The position numbers were made by a program, and so were the translations under genes. Positions 1 to 7,888 of a DNA stretch of 64,000 nucleotides are shown in pieces (the stretch's first letter is position 1; each line of letters opens with the position of its first letter). The stretch comes from a virus, in the IMG/VR virus record IMGVR_UViG_3300020157_000001, positions 27,206-91,205 of that record. One strand, given 5' to 3'. Below the pieces are notes generated by a model, which was not told where the DNA came from, made no database searches, and saw only the letters and a list, made by a program, of their open reading frames with translations.

Positions 1-281
1 CAACGGATGACAGGTTTGATGGAGATAGCAGAGATAGTATCCCCAGTCTCCCCTTCTACGTCATCAAACCCTATAACGAATAGGAGATCTATGCCTCGGG
101 GGGCGACGAAGCCACGTGCAATAGCACATGCTTTAGCTGCTTGGTTGACTGCACTAGCGCCAATGGCACGGAGCTTGGGGGTTTGCCCAGCTACAACGGC
201 CCTTGCGAGAATGCTTCCAACACTTTGCGGGTTACTAGATCCGCCAACACGGATCATGTCATCAGACGGTTCGATACTCAT
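1..281 (-). CDS. spoVS-like: SpoVS-family (Alba-like fold) protein, C-terminus cut by window edge
   Basis: Reading leftward from ATG at 281 gives at least 93 residues with no stop before the edge. The core LRAIGASAVNQAAKACAIAR followed by GFVAPRGIDLLFV matches the SpoVS signature (AIGAGALNQAVKA-IARGFVAPSGVDL) almost residue for residue. Bacterial SpoVS is about 86 residues, so nearly the whole domain is present. SpoVS is a small DNA/RNA-binding regulator of late sporulation in Bacillus and relatives; its biochemical role in a phage is not established. A TAAGGAG ribosome site lies just upstream. It is the last visible gene of the leftward recombination-nuclease operon, 41 nt after the resolvase-like gene. 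The family call is very secure; the function is inferred to be nucleic-acid binding or regulation. Confidence 0.9.
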   Translation of the reverse strand, partial: MSIEPSDDMIRVGGSSNPQSVGSILARAVVAGQTPKLRAIGASAVNQAAKACAIARGFVAPRGIDLLFVIGFDDVEGETGDTISAISIKPVIR

Positions 282-322
282 TGATACTCCTTAGCAAACG
301 ACTTATATCGCTTCTAAGCCTA

Positions 323-679
323 TCAGAGGTATCCTGCGTCTTTTAGGAGATCAGCTAGATCTTCCAATCTAAGTAACGCATACGTATTACCTAGGGTTTT
401 AGTACCTACGCCGGGGCGCTTGAACACCACTACGGGAAGGGCGTTTCCCCCTACCTTAGTCATAGCAGCCTGCGTAACAGCATCATTTAGCCAGCCAGAT
501 AGGTGGAATGTCTTGTGGTTCTTGCACTGTATAATAGATTGTCTATGGGGTGCTTTGATACCGTTGATATCACCGCTATCCAGCGCACCACTTGTGGCAG
601 GGCGGTAGGCATTACCGAAGCCCTTTTCCTTGAGGAAGTCAACTACCTGAGTCTCAAAGGTCGTGCCCTTGGCCTTCAT
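323..679 (-). CDS. PD-(D/E)XK nuclease, Holliday-junction-resolvase-like
   Basis: 118 residues from ATG at 679, which is preceded by AGGAAA; a longer frame exists but would overlap the nuclease upstream far more. The fold signature is visible: an early Glu in TTFETQVVDFL, a Gly/Ser-rich stretch then D in SGDINGI, and Q-C-K in IIQCKNHK, giving E...D...(Q)xK as in Hjc and RecU-type resolvases. A short C-terminal helix with repeated DLADLLK follows. It lies in a cluster of four nucleases just downstream of RecA, so it probably resolves or trims recombination and replication branches. A small restriction-type nuclease is the alternative. Confidence 0.75.
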   Translation of the reverse strand: MKAKGTTFETQVVDFLKEKGFGNAYRPATSGALDSGDINGIKAPHRQSIIQCKNHKTFHLSGWLNDAVTQAAMTKVGGNALPVVVFKRPGVGTKTLGNTYALLRLEDLADLLKDAGYL

Positions 680-693
680 ACGGTTTCCTGAAC

Positions 694-1074
694 TCACGCA
701 GTAGCCACCATGAAAGGGACTCCATGTCCTGCTGCGATAATGCGCTGAGACAGACTGAGGGATGCGTGATCCTGAGCAGGCCAAATGTTGGCTAGCCAGC
801 GACCGAACGAGTCTGCCTTGGCTGTCTCAATGTACAGAGGCCAAGGTGAGCCGTCGTCCCACGACCGGATCATAGCGTCGGTGAAGTTCATAGCCGCCAC
901 TCCTGCAACATGAGAGGCGGTGCGATGAACCTCGGGGCAGTTGACCCCCAGCAGACGCATATGGTCGGTACGAGTGGTACCAAACCCTGTGTCTACGACA
1001 AGCTCAACGGTGTCCCCGTCTACTACTCGTACGAACTTAGCTGGGTAACGATAAAAGAACGGTGCTGTAGCCAT
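694..1074 (-). CDS. Staphylococcal-nuclease-like (SNase/TNase) endonuclease
   Basis: 126 residues. RVVDGDTVELVVDTGFG followed by MRLLGVNCPEV is the SNase OB-fold core, with the Asp of the D-G-D-T calcium site and the Arg of the R-L-x-G-x-(N/D)-x-P-E strand. The later segment KADSFGRWLANIW carries the second conserved Arg region (usually DKYGRxLA). There is no signal peptide, so it acts inside the cell, unlike the secreted staphylococcal enzyme. The start codon overlaps the stop of the upstream gene (TAATG), showing translational coupling. Likely role: degradation of host DNA or trimming of intermediates. The family call is secure. Confidence 0.88.
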   Translation of the reverse strand: MATAPFFYRYPAKFVRVVDGDTVELVVDTGFGTTRTDHMRLLGVNCPEVHRTASHVAGVAAMNFTDAMIRSWDDGSPWPLYIETAKADSFGRWLANIWPAQDHASLSLSQRIIAAGHGVPFMVATA

Positions 1075-1346
1075 TACGGAAGTCTACTATCCAAGATATG
1101 GCCGATGTATGCGAATCCCTCCATCATGGTAATCAAATCATGGAGTTGCTTGGGGTCAAGATTCTTCCAACTGCCCTTGCTATCTTTGTCAACAGATGGC
1201 AGCATCTGTGCAAGTTCGTACCGCTCGTCATCATTAAGACCTATATCAGTAGCCATACTAAAGGCTTTGCGTAGCCTGTTCTGGCGCTTCTCTTCAATGA
1301 TATTCTCGGAATCCTCTGGGAGGGGGCCTCTTACTATGTTTCTCAT
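1074..1346 (-). CDS. Small hypothetical protein in the nuclease operon
   Basis: 90 residues from ATG at 1346, chosen because it overlaps the upstream stop as ATGA and has GGAAG eight bases before it; an ATG 15 bases earlier lacks a ribosome site. It is charged and predicted helical, with a Lys/Arg/Glu-rich N-terminal third and a C-terminal segment resembling helix-loop-helix repeats (GLNDDERYELAQML ... LHDLITMMEGF). I do not recognise the family. The position between a Cas4-like and an SNase-like nuclease suggests a recombination or DNA-metabolism accessory. Confidence 0.7.
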   Translation of the reverse strand: MRNIVRGPLPEDSENIIEEKRQNRLRKAFSMATDIGLNDDERYELAQMLPSVDKDSKGSWKNLDPKQLHDLITMMEGFAYIGHILDSRLP

Positions 1347-2230
1347 ACCGGCTTCCAACATGAAGTCTTGTAGGGACAGTACTTACAGGTATCGCATGTC
1401 TTATGCGTGGCCGATGCGGGCCTATCTGGAGTGGTTTTAGTGTGGAGGGCAGAAATTACTTCGACCGCTCCTACAAGTATGCCATTTACTAGGTTGGGGT
1501 CGAACTTGATGGAGAACTCTTTGATGTCCTGCGTTGGCTTCCACTCGTAGATAACAACAGCATCGTGTACGCCAAAGCAGTACATGTAGAGCTGGATCTG
1601 ACGGTTGTGAGAAGCAAGGGGGCGCTTGATGCGCTTCCATAGTTCGTCTAACCCAATCAAACCATCTGAGTAGGGCTTGTACAGGGCGGGGGCATCCATA
1701 CGGATCGTACCTAGTCCTACGCTCTTGATCTCTACGAGGGCTTGCCCTTTGTCGTCTTCGATAAGACCATCCGCATGACCCATAATCATATGCTCTTCGT
1801 TACGGATAGGAATCTCTGCGTATACGAGGTCCATCTCGTAGCATGAAGGGCAGCGATCAGGGGACTTAGCCCACCACTTGTGGGAGCACCGCTTACACTT
1901 CCAGTCCCCTACGAGCATCCCCGTCTTGTACATCCAGTGCTGCCACTTGGCATGGATGGAATGCCCCTCCTCAAAGATGTTCAGCCGTTGGAAGCTGAAC
2001 GAGTCAGGATCACTTACCTCGGTGTCGGTGATCTTGAAGTAAGACTGACGGGGGCACCAGTTCTCCTTAGCCATTTCGGATGGGTGGAGGTGGACGGTAT
2101 CACGCTGGGCATTACGCTCTGCCGAATCATAGAGCAGCACACGTTCGATAACTCCAAGAAGGCGACGCTCTGCCGTAGAAGACAGCATCTCCTTGTAGGT
2201 CTTAAGGTACCAAGGGATTGTGTCGCTCAT
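1343..2230 (-). CDS. Cas4/RecB-family PD-(D/E)XK exonuclease with Cys cluster and zinc ribbon
   Basis: 295 residues. GHADGLIEDDKGQALVEIK has the D...(D/E)xK order of the RecB/Cas4 nuclease motif (Asp of GHADG, E-I-K of the next strand), followed by the RQIQLYMYCF helix that carries the conserved Q-xx-x-Y motif. A lone Cys near the N-terminus (NWCPRQSYF) and a C-terminal CDTCKYCPYKTSCW cluster are the Cys set that holds a 4Fe-4S cluster in Cas4 and AddB. An extra CKRC...CPSC zinc ribbon is inserted in the first half. No CRISPR array or other cas gene is present, so this is a recombination exonuclease, not an adaptation protein. It overlaps its neighbours by 4 bases on each side. Confidence 0.87.
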   Translation of the reverse strand: MSDTIPWYLKTYKEMLSSTAERRLLGVIERVLLYDSAERNAQRDTVHLHPSEMAKENWCPRQSYFKITDTEVSDPDSFSFQRLNIFEEGHSIHAKWQHWMYKTGMLVGDWKCKRCSHKWWAKSPDRCPSCYEMDLVYAEIPIRNEEHMIMGHADGLIEDDKGQALVEIKSVGLGTIRMDAPALYKPYSDGLIGLDELWKRIKRPLASHNRQIQLYMYCFGVHDAVVIYEWKPTQDIKEFSIKFDPNLVNGILVGAVEVISALHTKTTPDRPASATHKTCDTCKYCPYKTSCWKPV

Positions 2231-2547
2231 TCGATGCCAGCTATCTCTAAGAAGTCGTCTTCCAGTAAGACTACATAGTTGTGACCACCCAAGTCAAACT
2301 GGAGAACAGGAATCCTGCTCGACGCGATGGCGTTCTTGGTTAAATCACGCAAGTCAAGGGCTTTAACGCTATATGACTTGGCGTTGATATCCATCTTGGT
2401 CTTGTTCTCAATAAGGAAGCGCTCGGTAGTCACGTCATTCTTACGTTTCCAGCCAGCTCCAGACATGATGTTTCGGGAGCCGTTGTACTTCTCAGCAGTG
2501 CGCTTCTCTTGAGCGTCTGACTTCTTCTGTACGTCAGTCCTGCTCAT
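2227..2547 (-). CDS. Small PD-(D/E)XK endonuclease, phage resolvase type
   Basis: 106 residues from ATG at 2547, preceded by GAGGA at five bases; two earlier in-frame ATGs lie inside the recA end without a ribosome site. The motif order is SGAGWKRKNDV then RFLIENKTK: Asp, then E-x-K on the next strand, as in small phage Hjc-like nucleases that protect or resolve branched DNA. The C-terminal strand GGHNYVVLLEDDFLEI is typical of that group. It overlaps recA by 14 bases and the Cas4-like gene by 4. This is the second resolvase-like nuclease in 2.3 kb, which is unusual. A restriction-type function is the alternative. Confidence 0.72.
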   Translation of the reverse strand: MSRTDVQKKSDAQEKRTAEKYNGSRNIMSGAGWKRKNDVTTERFLIENKTKMDINAKSYSVKALDLRDLTKNAIASSRIPVLQFDLGGHNYVVLLEDDFLEIAGIE

Positions 2548-3640
2548 CTTCGTCCTCATATGCAAGGTCGCTCACGGGGGCGGTCATGGTATCACGCTCG
2601 GCAACGGCAGCGAAGGCTGACTCCCAGAGGTCACGCTGCAAGTCCAAGTCTTCACGCACGGCAGCAGGGATGATCGTCGTAGCGCAGTCCTTACCACGCC
2701 ACGTGTTCTCCTTAAAGCTGTACGTCGCACCTCGGCGCTCAATGACTCCAAGAGACAGACAGACGTTGACCATATCCTTGATGGTATCGAACTGCCCCAT
2801 CTTGAATGCACCGTTCTTGGTATCTGCGAAGTAGAAGTCAACCTGTGCCACCTGCTGTGGACGATAGGTCTTGTTCTTGAAGACTCGGGTCTTGATGGTC
2901 TGACCCACACGGTCTTCGATGCTGCTACTTTCCTTGATCCACTCGGCATTGGTGACTTCCATGCGAGTGAAGAAGTAATAGTTCTTAGCCTTACCGCCGG
3001 GGGTCGTGCGTGGGTCACCGAACATGACACCGATCTTGTCACGCCACTGGTTGATAGCGATCATCGTACAGCCACGCTCTTCGTCAGTAAGACTACGACG
3101 CTGTGCCACGGCTGACTTCTTGAAGAATCGACTAAGGATCTGTGCGCCCGTAGCAACCGAAGGTTCGTCCATATCCTTGTTCATCTCGGTGACTGTCACC
3201 ATGGCAGGCAGGGAGTCTAGCACGACTAGATCGACGGCACGGTTAGACACGGCCTTGAGCACTAGGTCTAGTGCAGGCTCCATCTCGTTGGTCTCAATGA
3301 CCCACATGCGATCAAGGTCTACCCCGAACGATGATGCGTACGACGGGACGTACTCCTCGGCAGCTACCCATAAGGCAATGAAGTTGGGGTCTAGTGCTTG
3401 GTTGGCAGCGATGGTCTTGTAGCAGAGGGCGGTCTTACCGCTGCTCTCTAGTCCAACGATCTCATTCCATTGGTTCTTAGCCCAGCCCCCACCAAGGGCA
3501 AGGTCATAAGCAAGGATGCCTGTGGTGAGATGAGGCACTTCTTGCCTAGCCTCTGATCCTAAGATCAGGATGGGGGCCTTCATCTTCTTGTTGATATCGG
3601 ATGCTAGCTCTTGTAACGTCCTGAAACGGTCGTCAGCCAT
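2534..3640 (-). CDS. recA-like: RecA-like recombinase
   Basis: 368 residues from ATG at 3640 with GGAGAA eight bases upstream. An in-frame ATG at 3709 overlaps the previous stop as TAATG, but would add a polar 23-residue tail with no ribosome site. The Walker A motif GLESSGKT (residues 63-70) closely matches RecA GPESSGKT. Walker B lies in VDLVVLDSLPAM, and a Gln-containing L2-like region and the strand NQWRDKIGVMFGDPRTTPGG follow the RecA core order. It is longer and more divergent than bacterial RecA and ends in an acidic tail. It would drive strand exchange for phage recombination and replication restart with the flanking nucleases. Confidence 0.9.
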   Translation of the reverse strand: MADDRFRTLQELASDINKKMKAPILILGSEARQEVPHLTTGILAYDLALGGGWAKNQWNEIVGLESSGKTALCYKTIAANQALDPNFIALWVAAEEYVPSYASSFGVDLDRMWVIETNEMEPALDLVLKAVSNRAVDLVVLDSLPAMVTVTEMNKDMDEPSVATGAQILSRFFKKSAVAQRRSLTDEERGCTMIAINQWRDKIGVMFGDPRTTPGGKAKNYYFFTRMEVTNAEWIKESSSIEDRVGQTIKTRVFKNKTYRPQQVAQVDFYFADTKNGAFKMGQFDTIKDMVNVCLSLGVIERRGATYSFKENTWRGKDCATTIIPAAVREDLDLQRDLWESAFAAVAERDTMTAPVSDLAYEDEDEQD

Positions 3641-3708
3641 AGTATTGTTCTCCACTTTATAGTTGTCTTGTGTAATGTCTTGTCTTTTAATGTTCTTACT
3701 ACTAACCA

Positions 3709-4107
3709 TTACACCCAGCTAGATTGATCCCCCTGAGTAATTCCATTGGCTTTCCAGCCACACTCAAAGCATCGGGCAGAGGTGCGTGCCGGTGTTCCCG
3801 AATTGAGGTTATGAATGGCTCCGGTGTTGCTCATACCGAACACGTTTCCAGAGCCACAATTAGGACAGGAGTTATGTCCTTCGGAACGCATAGCTTGCCC
3901 ACCCTTAACGCCCCAAGTGTTAAGGGCATCAATGAAGGTCTTGGGGATAGTTGGATCGTCTTGAGGAATGGGAACGGGTGACTGCTGCTGATATGGGGGT
4001 TGTTGAGGGGGAGGAGCATAAGGTTGCTGATATGGAAGTTGGTATGGCTGCTGCTGGGGTTGGGGGGTTCCACCCAACTTGCGGCTCCACCAATCAGAAT
4101 TGCTCAT
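3709..4107 (-). CDS. Pro/Gln-rich zinc-ribbon protein
   Basis: 132 residues from ATG at 4107, which follows GAGG by nine bases. The N-terminal half is a low-complexity Gln/Pro/Tyr segment (residues about 15-55). The C-terminal half has CPNCGSGNVF and, about 30 residues later, CFECGW, a four-Cys zinc ribbon. Similar disordered-plus-zinc-ribbon proteins occur in other phages next to polymerase or recA, function unknown. It is flanked by recA downstream and a hypothetical gene upstream with a 14-base overlap. Nucleic-acid or protein docking within the replication machinery is a guess from context. Confidence 0.78.
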   Translation of the reverse strand: MSNSDWWSRKLGGTPQPQQQPYQLPYQQPYAPPPQQPPYQQQSPVPIPQDDPTIPKTFIDALNTWGVKGGQAMRSEGHNSCPNCGSGNVFGMSNTGAIHNLNSGTPARTSARCFECGWKANGITQGDQSSWV

Positions 4108-4570
4108 AGTCGTCATCCTCATCATCTTCGTAGTCTGGGTCGAAATCCATATAGCCTATATCTTCTTTGTAACTATATTCTAAGGAATCAATTGGAACTG
4201 CTGTCTCAGTATCAGCATCGTATTCTGCTAACACGATGGTAGGAGAGTACGCCAACATGATGAGACCTTCCTCCTGTAGGCGCATAAGTGTAGCAGCCAT
4301 AAGGGATACGAAAGCACTATAGGTTGATGACATATGGTCGAGATCCCAATCGGGTTGGCACACAAGATGCGTCATCCAACTAGCAGACTCCTTGGTGATA
4401 TCAAGGACTCCTGAGGCGTTGAGTGCCGCCCACCTCCGTAGTACTGCCATGCGCTCAAGGAATACACCTTGGTCATCTGGGGTGCCATACCCGATCTTCG
4501 CCGCCAACTCCTGTCCGTCGGTAACTGACATGTTGAGTATGAAGTTACGATGGTCAAGCATTTTACCCAT
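4094..4570 (-). CDS. Hypothetical protein with strongly acidic C-terminus
   Basis: 158 residues, start ATG at 4570 with AAGGGG about ten bases upstream and six bases after the polymerase stop. The first 110 residues look helical and globular; the last 20 are almost all Asp, Glu and Tyr (DYEDDEDDDYEQF). Such acidic tails occur on DNA-mimic and ssDNA-binding proteins, but there is no recognisable fold and I assign no function. It sits between DNA polymerase and the zinc-ribbon gene, so a replication role is plausible. Confidence 0.7.
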   Translation of the reverse strand: MGKMLDHRNFILNMSVTDGQELAAKIGYGTPDDQGVFLERMAVLRRWAALNASGVLDITKESASWMTHLVCQPDWDLDHMSSTYSAFVSLMAATLMRLQEEGLIMLAYSPTIVLAEYDADTETAVPIDSLEYSYKEDIGYMDFDPDYEDDEDDDYEQF

Positions 4571-4576
4571 ATGGAA

Positions 4577-6700
4577 CTACCCCTTAGCGTCGTACCAAGA
4601 CCCAGCATACCCTGCCGAAACTTTGATAGGTATACCCCTAATGATACTCCCATCTCCCATAGCATGTATGATCTTGGGTTCCCATTCTCCTAGTTCTTCG
4701 GTAGGAACTGAGAGAACCAACTCGTCATGTACCTGAATGAGAAGCTTTACATTCGTGTTACGGATGAGCTTGTCCACGTTAACGATTGCCTGCTTGCACA
4801 TCTCGGCAGCGGTGCCTTGGACAATAGCGTTCACGGCTTGGCGCTCGGCTGTCATGCGGAGAATACGTATCTTCTCATCGTTTCCAATGAGGTTTAGGTC
4901 AGGAAGTCTACGACGACGACCCCCCATAGTCTCAACATATCCAAGACGACGACCACGAACTACCACTTGTAGTTTCCAGTCTGTCATACCTTGATACGCC
5001 CTGTTATATTCCTTAATGACATCCTTAGCCCTGTCAAGGGTGATGACTCCGTTGGTGCTTTCCACCAAGCGCTTAGCTCCTCCACCGAATCCCATGAGGA
5101 AGTTGGGGGTCTTGCCGTACACCTGACGCTCTTCGGAGGTGACATCATCTACGTGCTTGCCAAGGATAAGGGAAGCTGTGCCAGAGTGAACGTCGATACC
5201 GCTCAAGAAGATCTTGGTGAGGTTCTTGTCCCCTGAGAACATAGCGAGGATGCGTAGCTCCACCTGATCGTAGTCAGCATCGAACAGCGAGTTGCCCGGT
5301 TCTGCTGTGAACAAGGAGCGTACCTTACCATCACGGGGGATGTTCTGTAGGTTGGGGCCGCTGCTGCTGAGACGGCCTGTAGCCGTGCGGTGCAAGTGGA
5401 ACTGCGGGTGCAGTCTGCCTGAGTGGAGCATAGGGAGAAGACCTTCAACATATGTTGACTTCATCTTCGTGAGTTCCTGCCAGCCAAGGAGGTGGTCAAC
5501 TACCTCATGCTTACCACGGAAGGACTCTAGTACGTCAGAGTCTACCGATGGGAGGGGGGCAGACTTAGCTCCTCCAGAGGTGAACTTCGTAGCCTTGAGG
5601 CCAAGTCCTCCCTCTTTCTTACCGGAGAATAGAAGCTGTCGCTTGTGCATGTTGGAGTCAGGGTTGAACCCCAGAGGAACGTGAGGGGACATCAGCAGGA
5701 GGAGGTTGTTCATCTCCAGAGTGAGAGACTTACCAAGCTTAGCCATTTCCCGCTTGTTCACCATCACACCAGCCTGCTCCATACGGGCAATAGGTCCGGT
5801 AACGGATATGTCCCCATACATGGCCTTAGTGAGGGAGGGGTGCTTTGTGATCTTACGGACGAGCTGCGAGTAGAGCATCCATGTCCACCGTGCGTCAAGA
5901 TGCACGTAGTAACAAGCCTTGCTGAACGATATGTTCTCCATATCAGCACCCAGCTTGCCGTCACGATAGTACGGCGACCATTGCTCAAACTGGTTGCCGA
6001 TCACCTTCTCCAGCGAGTAGCTCATCAGGTTCTCGCTGGTGATATGCATAAGGATCATGGTGTCGATGAGGCTGCCCTCAGGCATCCCACCGATGCTCTT
6101 AGCAATCGACCTAGCGTCGAACTTGATATTGTGCCCGACCTTAGGTATAGACGGGTCTAAGAACAGGGGGGCTAATGCACCCCATACTTCTGAGGGAGAG
6201 AGTTGCGTTGGGGGAGGGAGGAAGGTTCCCGGTACGAAGTACTTAGCCTTGGCTCCTGACTCCTTACCCGATGCAAGGACGGCGCGCATACCTAGAGGGG
6301 GCACAGTAGTACCATCGCCCCGCTCAGGAGGAGTAAGCATCTCACCGTGGGGATGAGTCATAGGGATAGCCCACGACTGCCCACGCACAGAGATACCAAT
6401 CCAAGTGACCTCGTTACGCAGAGGGTCTAGCGCCAGACTCTTCGTCCATGCCGCTTCCACTACCTGCTTGCTGCGAGCTATAACTGAGAGGTTGGTTGCC
6501 TTTAGCTCAGCCTGCTTGACGAGCCATTCCCGCTCAACCTCTTGGATGACTTCGGGATGGTTGTAGATGTTGCCGCGTGTCTCTACGTCAAAACAGAAGA
6601 TACCTTCCGTAGTGATAGCGTCTACAACCTCTTGTAATGCTTCGGAGGTCGATACGTAGGGGGGCGTTGCCCCCCTACGTACCTCAGTTGGGTTGACCAT
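4577..6700 (-). CDS. polA-like: Family A DNA polymerase with 3'-5' exonuclease domain
   Basis: 707 residues from ATG at 6700; a TTG 36 bases earlier is possible. The N-terminal DEDD exonuclease shows FCFDVETRG (Asp/Glu about residue 38) and GHNIKFDARS. There is no 5'-3' exonuclease domain, as usual for phage enzymes. Polymerase motif A is DADYDQVELRILA (near residue 474). Motif B is around KTPNFLMGFGGG, where the O-helix position equivalent to Klenow 762 is Phe and the usual Tyr at 766 reads Phe; the Arg-Lys spacing is one residue longer than normal. Motif C is QVHDELVL (near 658). A perfect 13-bp hairpin lies within the first 16 codons. It is the replicative polymerase working with the SSB upstream and the helicase-primase genes. 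Confidence 0.97.
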   Translation of the reverse strand: MVNPTEVRRGATPPYVSTSEALQEVVDAITTEGIFCFDVETRGNIYNHPEVIQEVEREWLVKQAELKATNLSVIARSKQVVEAAWTKSLALDPLRNEVTWIGISVRGQSWAIPMTHPHGEMLTPPERGDGTTVPPLGMRAVLASGKESGAKAKYFVPGTFLPPPTQLSPSEVWGALAPLFLDPSIPKVGHNIKFDARSIAKSIGGMPEGSLIDTMILMHITSENLMSYSLEKVIGNQFEQWSPYYRDGKLGADMENISFSKACYYVHLDARWTWMLYSQLVRKITKHPSLTKAMYGDISVTGPIARMEQAGVMVNKREMAKLGKSLTLEMNNLLLLMSPHVPLGFNPDSNMHKRQLLFSGKKEGGLGLKATKFTSGGAKSAPLPSVDSDVLESFRGKHEVVDHLLGWQELTKMKSTYVEGLLPMLHSGRLHPQFHLHRTATGRLSSSGPNLQNIPRDGKVRSLFTAEPGNSLFDADYDQVELRILAMFSGDKNLTKIFLSGIDVHSGTASLILGKHVDDVTSEERQVYGKTPNFLMGFGGGAKRLVESTNGVITLDRAKDVIKEYNRAYQGMTDWKLQVVVRGRRLGYVETMGGRRRRLPDLNLIGNDEKIRILRMTAERQAVNAIVQGTAAEMCKQAIVNVDKLIRNTNVKLLIQVHDELVLSVPTEELGEWEPKIIHAMGDGSIIRGIPIKVSAGYAGSWYDAKG
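6653..6681. repeat. Perfect 13-bp inverted repeat with 3-nt loop inside the polymerase 5' coding region
   Basis: Left arm 6653-6665 (tacgtaggggggc), loop gtt, right arm 6669-6681 as its exact reverse complement. In the polymerase mRNA it would form a 13-bp GC-rich hairpin about 20-48 nt after the ATG, encoding RRGATPPYV. There is no usable start codon after it before the conserved exonuclease core, so it is part of the coding sequence. It could slow early elongation, hide the ribosome site, serve as an RNase processing site between SSB and polymerase messages, or be a binding site in DNA. Presence is certain; role is inferred. Confidence 0.9.
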
Positions 6701-6707
6701 CTTGTGG

Positions 6708-7412
6708 TCAGTCCGCTCCAATATCCTCTGCGGCAATAGCCTGCAAAGTCTTACGTGGAGTGATCTGAATGATGGAGTTGCTGTACACAGTCTTGCTCAA
6801 CTCGCTGAGTTGTGTAGCTGTGAGTGGGGCGTAGTCAGGCCAGTCTTCCTCAACGTCACGCTCCTTGACCAACTGAATGGCTGTGGCAGCGGAACCCTTT
6901 TTACCAGTCAAGGTGCAAGCCCAATAGTTCTTGCTCAGAGGACCTTGGGTTGGATTGTTGTGGAAGTTCTTCAACTGATCCAGCACTCGGGGGCCAACGT
7001 CGAAGCTACGACGGACAGCACCGCCGCCCTTCTCCATGAGGAGGACGTTGAATGAGAAGCGTGCGCTTGGGCGGTCGCCAGCATCGCACAGAGGGCAACC
7101 GCTAGGGTCAACCGATGCGAGGCACGTGAACGACTTCTGTCCCGAACGCTCAATCCAGTGCTGGTGGTAGCTGGCGTATGGATCATCCTCATCGAACTTG
7201 ATAAGGACAGGGACGGATGAGAGCTTCAAACGCTGGGCGAATGGGCTGTCAGCCGCAATGACTGAATCGGCTGCTCCCCAGCCACGCTTGATAACCCGAT
7301 TCGCTGTAGCAGCGACCTCAGGGCTAACTTGCTCACGCTCTGGAGCGGAGGGAGGAGTGTCGATCTCCTCGGTGGATACTGCACTATCGTCGGTGTCGTC
7401 GTAACGGCCCAT
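6708..7412 (-). CDS. gp32-like single-stranded DNA-binding protein
   Basis: 234 residues. The order is a disordered acidic N-terminus, then YHQHWIERSGQKSFTCLA, CPLCDAG and a strand RFSFNVLLMEKGGG. The Cys/His-rich stretch (C...C-x2-C) and the following OB-type strands match phage gp32-like SSBs with a structural zinc. It lies immediately upstream of DNA polymerase (7 bases between stop and ATG), the usual pairing. T4 gp32 is about 300 residues, so this is a shorter version; the C-terminus ends in acidic residues (AAEDIGAD), typical for recruiting partners. The SSB call rests on motif and context. Confidence 0.72.
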   Translation of the reverse strand: MGRYDDTDDSAVSTEEIDTPPSAPEREQVSPEVAATANRVIKRGWGAADSVIAADSPFAQRLKLSSVPVLIKFDEDDPYASYHQHWIERSGQKSFTCLASVDPSGCPLCDAGDRPSARFSFNVLLMEKGGGAVRRSFDVGPRVLDQLKNFHNNPTQGPLSKNYWACTLTGKKGSAATAIQLVKERDVEEDWPDYAPLTATQLSELSKTVYSNSIIQITPRKTLQAIAAEDIGAD

Positions 7413-7436
7413 GGTCTTCTCGTTTCTTGGAGTGTC

Positions 7437-7886
7437 TTAGGTAGTTGGGTATTGCTTGAGGTGCTGAATGAAACCAGTCCAGTCAGCGGTATTCGGTACG
7501 TCCAGTCGGAACTGATCGAACGCTTCGATCAAGTATACCACTTGATCTTGGGTGTACAATCGTCGCCCTTTGACTGGCTTACCTCCTAGGGTAGCACCTT
7601 CGGGGGGGCGTGTCCTAATCTTAGGACGAGGCAACCACCCTTTGAGTTCCCATGATCGGATGGTCACAGGCTTTCTACCAAGGACTTTAGATACCGCCCC
7701 GATGGTGTAGCACTGTTGGGCTACTCCACCAACAGAGTACAGCTTAGAGGGAAGTTCGTTGAGAAACACAACCTTATCGTTCTTCGGAGGAAGTTCCCCA
7801 CCCTTACGATTACGTGGGGTAGTACCACCGGGATAGTCTTTCGTATCCGTATCAGGGTTGTTGAACATGTCTAGTGGATCTCGCAC
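7437..7886 (-). CDS. MerR-like helix-turn-helix protein
   Basis: 149 residues if the GTG at 7886 is used, two bases after the upstream stop; ATG at 7868 is the alternative and neither has a strong ribosome site. The central part YTIGAVSKVLGRKPVTIRSW followed by ELKGWLPRP and, after a loop, GRRLYTQDQV is the MerR-type winged helix: helix-turn-helix, then an R-x-Y-(T/S) strand and wing. The N-terminal 50 residues are polar and disordered. It could regulate the replication operon or bind DNA structurally. There is no effector domain, so it is not a classical MerR sensor. Confidence 0.75.
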   Translation of the reverse strand: MRDPLDMFNNPDTDTKDYPGGTTPRNRKGGELPPKNDKVVFLNELPSKLYSVGGVAQQCYTIGAVSKVLGRKPVTIRSWELKGWLPRPKIRTRPPEGATLGGKPVKGRRLYTQDQVVYLIEAFDQFRLDVPNTADWTGFIQHLKQYPTT

Positions 7887-7888
7887 GG

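Noticed and set aside
910-1440. 176-codon plus-strand frame across two nuclease genes
   Set aside because: Shadow frame: the minus-strand genes have motifs, overlaps and ribosome sites; this frame has none.
1343-2230. Cas4-like gene as part of a phage CRISPR-Cas system
   Set aside because: No other cas genes, leader or array in the window; the neighbours are recombination nucleases.
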